5,871 bases of DNA from Anaerolineae bacterium (GTDB lineage: Bacteria; Chloroflexota; Anaerolineae; Aggregatilineales; Phototrophicaceae): contig WGEI01000173.1 of the NCBI GenBank assembly GCA_015492875.1, positions 1-5,871 on the forward strand. The letters run 5' to 3'. Positions 4,001 through 5,871 of the stretch are shown here, in pieces. How positions within the stretch are numbered: position 1 is the stretch's first letter; each line of letters begins with the position of its first letter. The notes under the pieces were generated by a model. That model saw only the letters and a list, made by a program, of their open reading frames with translations. It had not been told where the DNA came from and searched no databases. The translations under genes and the position numbers were made by a program.

Positions 4001-5871
4001 GAAATTGACACGTTTAACGTGGCGGAAATGCGAACCATTATCGATTTGCGCGGCGTTGATGTCAGTGAATTGCCGACACTGTACTTCTGGTATCGCTATT
4101 ATTCAGGCGACAATGTGCGGCTCTATGTCCAGATTTCGTATGACCGCGAAGGGGCTGCGCCCGTTTCACCAGATAGCTTATGTTCAGGTGGACGCGAGCA
4201 ATGTTATGAGCACCGCTATGGCTGGAGCGAATGGTTCACAGTCTGGAGTGTCAGTGAATGGAAACGCACCTATACATGGCAACGCGGGCAAATCGACCTA
4301 TCGACATATGCAAAAACAGCCAGCACGCCAGGTAAGCGTATCCGCATCCGCTTCGTGTCCGATGCTTTAGACAGTGGTAGCAAGCGCGATGGCCTCTATA
4401 TCGACAATATCCGCATTCGCTATCGCAACAATGAGCAGGTCTTCGCCATACCGTTCTTCGATGGTGCGCGTAACCTAGCGAACTGGGTACCAGAAGGTAT
4501 CTGGGGCTTAAGCCCAGAGCTATACCGCGGCGCTGGTGGCGGTTCGACAACGATTGGCGGCGCTATTTGGAATTACTACTACTGGCGTTGTGATGGCGGC
4601 GGTGGCTCGATTGATTGCCGCAGCCTAGCACCGGGCGGAACGAGTTGGAGCAACCGTATGAAAGCTGGCGCCGATGTCTTCTTGAGCAACCCAGCTTACG
4701 ATGGCTATGACAACGCGACGGCGGATGATAGTGGCGCCATGCTAGACATCAACGAGAACTGGGGGCGCAATGGTCCGGTAACTGGCTGGCGTGATCGCTT
4801 CGTCGCACGCTTTGAGCTAACGACACCAGTTGTCGATGGGTCATTACTATCGCCAGGTGAATTCTTATTCATCCTGAGCAGTGATGACGGTGTGCGCATG
4901 AAATACGAGTACGCTGGCGGCAAGAATAACCCTAGCTCACCAGATTTAAGCGGCTGGAACATCATTGATAACTGGAACAACCAAAGCTTCAAGCCGAGTA
5001 CGGGTACTGCGACCTTCGTTCTTGGCGAGCAGTATAAGCTGACGATTGAATACTATGAGAACGGTGGTGACGCAGCCATCCAGCTAACGATGGGCAGCAA
5101 TAGCTTCTCGTTCACCGACAGTCCGAAACAAGGGCCTGGCCCCAGCTTCCCAGAAATTCCGTCAGTGCCGCGCGGCAACTCATCGCTGATACTAGATGGC
5201 TTGATTGACCTATCCACCGCCGTGCAGCCAATCATCGAATACTACACCTACTATGAGACTAGAGGCTGTCTGCGCTTCGAAGTATCGGTCAATGGTGGTT
5301 TCACATGGACGCAATCTGGCCTGTCGCCAAGCGGGTTTAATGGTCCAACCATCTGTAATTCGTACTACATGCCAGACCAAGGGGATTGGCGACGACGTAT
5401 CCACAGCCTTGAAAACTACACTGGCGGCACAGTGATGATTCGCTTCCGTCTGGATAATCAGAACACGGATAGCACGAATCGCCGCACGCAATCGCCTTAT
5501 AACTGGCTCAATAGTTGGTGGATTACTGACATCCGCATCGTGGAGAGCTGTCCAAATCGCAACATCTGTGGGCCGTATGCCATTGAGGTATTGGAGAGTG
5601 GCGGTAGCACTGACGTTACAGAGGGCGGCGCAACAGATACGTATGACCTGCAAATCGTGCGTGACCCATCGAGTGGCGTGGTGCAAATTGACATCACGAC
5701 CGATGGCGAATGTACCGTTTCGCCGACCAGCGTTAGCTTCTCCGCAGGTGTGACGCCACAAACCATCACGGTGACAGCGGTTGATGATAGCGATGTAGAA
5801 GCATCACCACATGCCTGTGTTATCACGCATACCGTGAATAACGGGGCTACGGCAGATGGCAATTATGACAA
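848..5871 (+). CDS. Giant Flp-pilin-anchored surface adhesin with PA14, MAM-like and Calx-beta modules (3' end missing)
   Basis: The frame is open for 1674 codons and leaves the window without a stop, so the full protein is larger. I translated it throughout and saw no frameshift. Domain order: Flp-type prepilin start (1-58), spacer, Thr/Pro stalk (95-130), PA14-like domain (161-339), MAM-like modules A (340-526), B (538-739), C (749-960), D (992-1190) and E (1203-1566), with a second PA14-like domain (about 1240-1417) inside E, then a partial Calx-beta-type domain (1577 onward). PA14, MAM/jelly-roll and Calx-beta folds are typical of extracellular carbohydrate- or protein-binding and adhesion proteins. 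No protease or glycosidase catalytic motif was seen. The 16 Cys residues form eight local pairs, fitting an exported oxidised protein. The modules are rich in Trp and Tyr. Inferred role: a cell-surface or pilus-associated adhesin displayed through a Tad-type assembly system, which is not in this window. The ligand cannot be told from sequence. Product class is fairly secure; the pilus role is inference. Confidence 0.88.
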   Translation, partial: MGDKKIIRVFRRRLERGQAMVEYALILVLVIIGFAIALAATGPAIGNVFSNTVYNLLGQTTTPRQLGGVSDFWATVTWVATQTPQEFPLPTRTLPPPSKTPTPGPSPTNTPVTPTNTPTNTPTPPPTPTPRDFQFTAPWSDSAEDLQYWRLDNSVFLGADGWYGKYYGNRELAGSPDFEGWNKDVLGPDQEFQIDMYWGGGAPQPSWPSGNPGDNWSAIWTRNIYLQQAMTLRFDLRSNNGMRIWILGGSYGNDPNTCSATGVTPGGLGQSRQSGQYPIFYDDSSAYPNDCLLYDKWYHGTADSSVGTRTIPAGLYTLRVDFYEEAGTAQARVIVTQDGLTANPDDSKLDSSWNPTSGQPKCNWSNSDNNSGRDANSAPWMWEEYKDGDPERFTVCHLELRGSVLIPNSMTQPELTFWDIWDLQDDDLQAYVEVAEYVTDASGNLDRSALNWIRVPLHNGSNAATNSRYNYNWTYQVIDLTDVRGDGTTTTDDNFVGKRVTFRFALAALDHNWRRRRWYIDTIRIDNSKRKTFPTGTVWNLDTPDQLDDFILTGSWRLTDKHKRGVSGMSLHESVGDSDNGFPAVWPYTSYNNFSQSPTSDYDLHSLRTHAVEFNGWVDLDASPIDHEGDNQDAILTFWYAYYIDRRTGIEVEYTLDDYSAGDAANWKVVPNGGQIIPRNNGSRLTQTSMQQAEINLEEIVNAEGLTPGNRRFRLRIVMTVRRDASRRDGLWLDDIAIERKSRPKFTRYPFVDDAESGTQNWLMGGTWDRTNLVAFGGNGKATTSSGHSFTDTPGVDGNGVPLQYARNSDSAMEILWPFDLMNDTPENTMSPACNVTPASLCTYDGTAAVDPVLTFWFRRGEIDSGDYFAVEWKRNGDTTWNELWRYEASMATRTNSPSSRTRRNIAWEYVEVDLTPVMNSFDPSPVDPYDDDISFRFRLKANNNWRVGDGVYIDNIILEERNEKDWKLWPTSENRTAAGGASLGNGDGEEFFDDFDFDTNWDSNWILGGQWEVIDWESRNGLFAIHDSVTDMDTGDVQSVSPPDSPVVVPEIDTFNVAEMRTIIDLRGVDVSELPTLYFWYRYYSGDNVRLYVQISYDREGAAPVSPDSLCSGGREQCYEHRYGWSEWFTVWSVSEWKRTYTWQRGQIDLSTYAKTASTPGKRIRIRFVSDALDSGSKRDGLYIDNIRIRYRNNEQVFAIPFFDGARNLANWVPEGIWGLSPELYRGAGGGSTTIGGAIWNYYYWRCDGGGGSIDCRSLAPGGTSWSNRMKAGADVFLSNPAYDGYDNATADDSGAMLDINENWGRNGPVTGWRDRFVARFELTTPVVDGSLLSPGEFLFILSSDDGVRMKYEYAGGKNNPSSPDLSGWNIIDNWNNQSFKPSTGTATFVLGEQYKLTIEYYENGGDAAIQLTMGSNSFSFTDSPKQGPGPSFPEIPSVPRGNSSLILDGLIDLSTAVQPIIEYYTYYETRGCLRFEVSVNGGFTWTQSGLSPSGFNGPTICNSYYMPDQGDWRRRIHSLENYTGGTVMIRFRLDNQNTDSTNRRTQSPYNWLNSWWITDIRIVESCPNRNICGPYAIEVLESGGSTDVTEGGATDTYDLQIVRDPSSGVVQIDITTDGECTVSPTSVSFSAGVTPQTITVTAVDDSDVEASPHACVITHTVNNGATADGNYD
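1130..1237 (+). repeat. Thr/Pro-rich stalk with TNTP-type repeats (residues 95-130)
   Basis: Low-complexity coding sequence in which nearly every residue is Thr or Pro, with a few Ser, Asn, Gly, Lys, Leu and Val. It contains three TNTP units and ends in PTPPPTPTP. Such segments act as extended, often glycosylated spacers between a membrane or wall anchor and folded surface domains. Here it separates the pilin-like start from the first PA14-like domain. At DNA level it is an imperfect ACA/CCA/ACG-rich repeat. Confidence 0.85.
1328..1864 (+). other. PA14-like domain 1 (residues 161-339)
   Basis: The segment follows the PA14 pattern: GWYGKYYGN opening, DMYWGGGAP, DNWSAIWTRNIYL, a TLRFDL-SNNGMRIWI strand pair at 232-246 (the family's SDDGvRlwi position), DKWYHG at 295-300, then TRTIPAGLYTLRVDFYEEAG and a closing ARVIV strand. 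PA14 is a beta-barrel found in toxins, glycosidases and adhesins, often binding carbohydrate. The usual SDDG is SNNG here. Cys258 and Cys291 lie in an enlarged loop and could pair. Confidence 0.75.
1865..2425 (+). other. MAM-like Trp-rich module A (residues 340-526)
   Basis: First of five related beta-sandwich-type modules. It has the central strand PELTFW (W418) and the closing signature WYIDTIRID (W518-D526), 103 residues apart measured from W418 to D521. Its opening is divergent: the NWxxxGxW motif of the later modules is not clear here. An Arg run (WRRRRW, 513-518) directly precedes the closing motif. Cys362 and Cys396 may pair. The closing (Y/W)IDxI pattern is common in the MAM-like domains of InhA-type M6 proteins, but no protease motif is present. 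Confidence 0.55.
2459..3064 (+). other. MAM-like Trp-rich module B (residues 538-739)
   Basis: Opens with DFILTGSW (W556), has the central strand AILTFWYAYY (W639), and closes with DGLWLDDIAIE (729-739). It is the only module in the chain without any cysteine. As in module A, the loop before the closing motif is Arg-rich (VRRDASRRDG). Assignment to the MAM/InhA-like jelly-roll class is by pattern and by its shared spacing with modules C and D. Confidence 0.6.
3092..3727 (+). other. MAM-like Trp-rich module C (residues 749-960)
   Basis: Opens with NWLMGGTW (W768), continues with HSFTDTPG (788-795), an NSDSAMEI strand, the central PVLTFWFRRG (W857), an EWKRNGDTTW hairpin, and closes with DGVYIDNIILE (950-960). 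This is the most canonical copy of the repeat and the best reference for aligning the others. Cys834 and Cys842 lie close together in the loop before the central strand. Confidence 0.62.
3821..4417 (+). other. MAM-like Trp-rich module D (residues 992-1190)
   Basis: Opens with an acidic FFDDFDFD stretch and NWILGGQW (W1012), then an IIDLRGVDVS strand, the central PTLYFWYRYY (W1081), a Trp-rich hairpin (SEWFTVWSVSEW), IDLSTYA, KRIRIRF, and closes with DGLYIDNIRI (1181-1190). Cys1112 and Cys1119 form a close pair in the loop after the central strand. The acidic start could bind calcium, but no defined calcium motif is complete. Confidence 0.62.
4454..5545 (+). other. MAM-like module E, split by a PA14-like insertion (residues 1203-1566)
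   Basis: The opening half has FFDG and NWVPEGIW (W1219). The module then resumes after the PA14-like insert at SFTDSP (1421-1426), which matches SFTDTP of module C. It continues with LDGLIDLSTAVQPIIEYYTYYE, an EVSVNGGFTW hairpin, VMIRFRL, and the closing WWITDIRIVE (1557-1566). Thr1560 replaces the Asp found in the other four copies, and the central Trp is Tyr1466. Cys1474 and Cys1503 may pair. Confidence 0.58.
4565..5098 (+). other. PA14-like domain 2, nested in module E (residues 1240-1417)
   Basis: Visible PA14 features are NENWGRNGP, a DRFVARFEL strand, GEFLFILSSDDGVRMKYE with the classical SDDGVR at 1345-1350, IIDNWNNQ with W1376, GTATFVLGEQYKLTIEYYENGG and a closing AIQLTM strand. This copy keeps the SDDG that is altered in domain 1. 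The N-terminal boundary is uncertain. Cys1248 and Cys1257 lie in a Gly-rich segment at its start. Confidence 0.68.
5576..5871 (+). other. Calx-beta-type domain, cut by window end (residues 1577-1674)
   Basis: The pattern is that of bacterial Calx-beta repeats: IEVLESGGSTDVTEGGATDTYDLQI, a VVQIDI strand, VSPTSVSFSAG, PQTITVTAVDDSDVE, then ITHTV and a final DGNYD. Calx-beta domains bind calcium at acidic loops and usually occur in tandem in adhesins, so further copies probably lie beyond the window. Cys1622 and Cys1657 sit where many copies have non-Cys residues and could be paired across neighbouring strands. A CPNRNIC linker (1568-1574) joins it to module E. Confidence 0.72.

Noticed and set aside
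3735..4370. Plus-strand open frame of 211 codons in another frame
   Set aside because: It overlaps modules C and D of the adhesin. It lacks a recognisable domain and its start has no convincing ribosome binding site; it is a shadow of the real frame.
5210..5761. Minus-strand open frame of 183 codons
   Set aside because: It lies antisense to the adhesin frame, which keeps clear PA14/MAM/Calx-beta patterns across the same bases. The antisense protein shows no recognisable motif and is explained by codon bias on the opposite strand.
848..5871. M6/InhA-type secreted protease
   Set aside because: The MAM-like modules resemble those attached to InhA proteases, but no HExxH zinc-binding motif is present in the translated 1674 residues.

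Overview
The window looks like one end of a metagenome-type contig from a bacterium. My best guess is Chloroflexota (Anaerolineae-like). This rests on three things: an Flp-type pilin start ending in GPAIGNVFSN, a TPTNTP-style Thr/Pro linker, and extracellular PA14, MAM-like and Calx-beta modules in one protein. This is a style-based inference, not a phylogenetic placement. Base composition is near balanced by eye.

Layout. Bases 1-23 are not genomic: they match the 3' end of the Nextera read-2 transposon adapter, including the 19-bp Tn5 mosaic end. Bases 24-581 (minus strand) encode the first 186 residues of FolD, cut off where the adapter begins. A 266-bp divergent intergenic region (582-847) follows. 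It has weak promoter-like sequence, one 6-bp inverted repeat and a clear ribosome binding site for the rightward gene. From 848 to the last base one uninterrupted plus-strand reading frame of 1674 codons runs off the window without a stop.

The large protein is the main interest. Its first 58 residues are essentially a complete Flp (type IVb, Tad-pilus class) prepilin: a basic leader, a G|QAMVEY prepilin-peptidase site with Glu+5 and Tyr+6, and a hydrophobic helix. Then come a short spacer, a Thr/Pro stalk, a PA14-like domain, five repeats of a Trp-rich MAM-like/jelly-roll-type module and the start of a Calx-beta-type domain. A second PA14-like domain appears to be inserted inside the fifth MAM-like module. 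All 16 cysteines fall as eight local pairs within modules, which fits an oxidised extracellular protein. The simplest reading is a giant surface adhesin anchored in, or assembled as a minor or tip component of, a Tad-type pilus.

FolD is a cytoplasmic folate enzyme and has no evident functional link to the adhesin; the two are simply divergent neighbours. No tRNA, rRNA, CRISPR array, insertion sequence or terminator could be supported.
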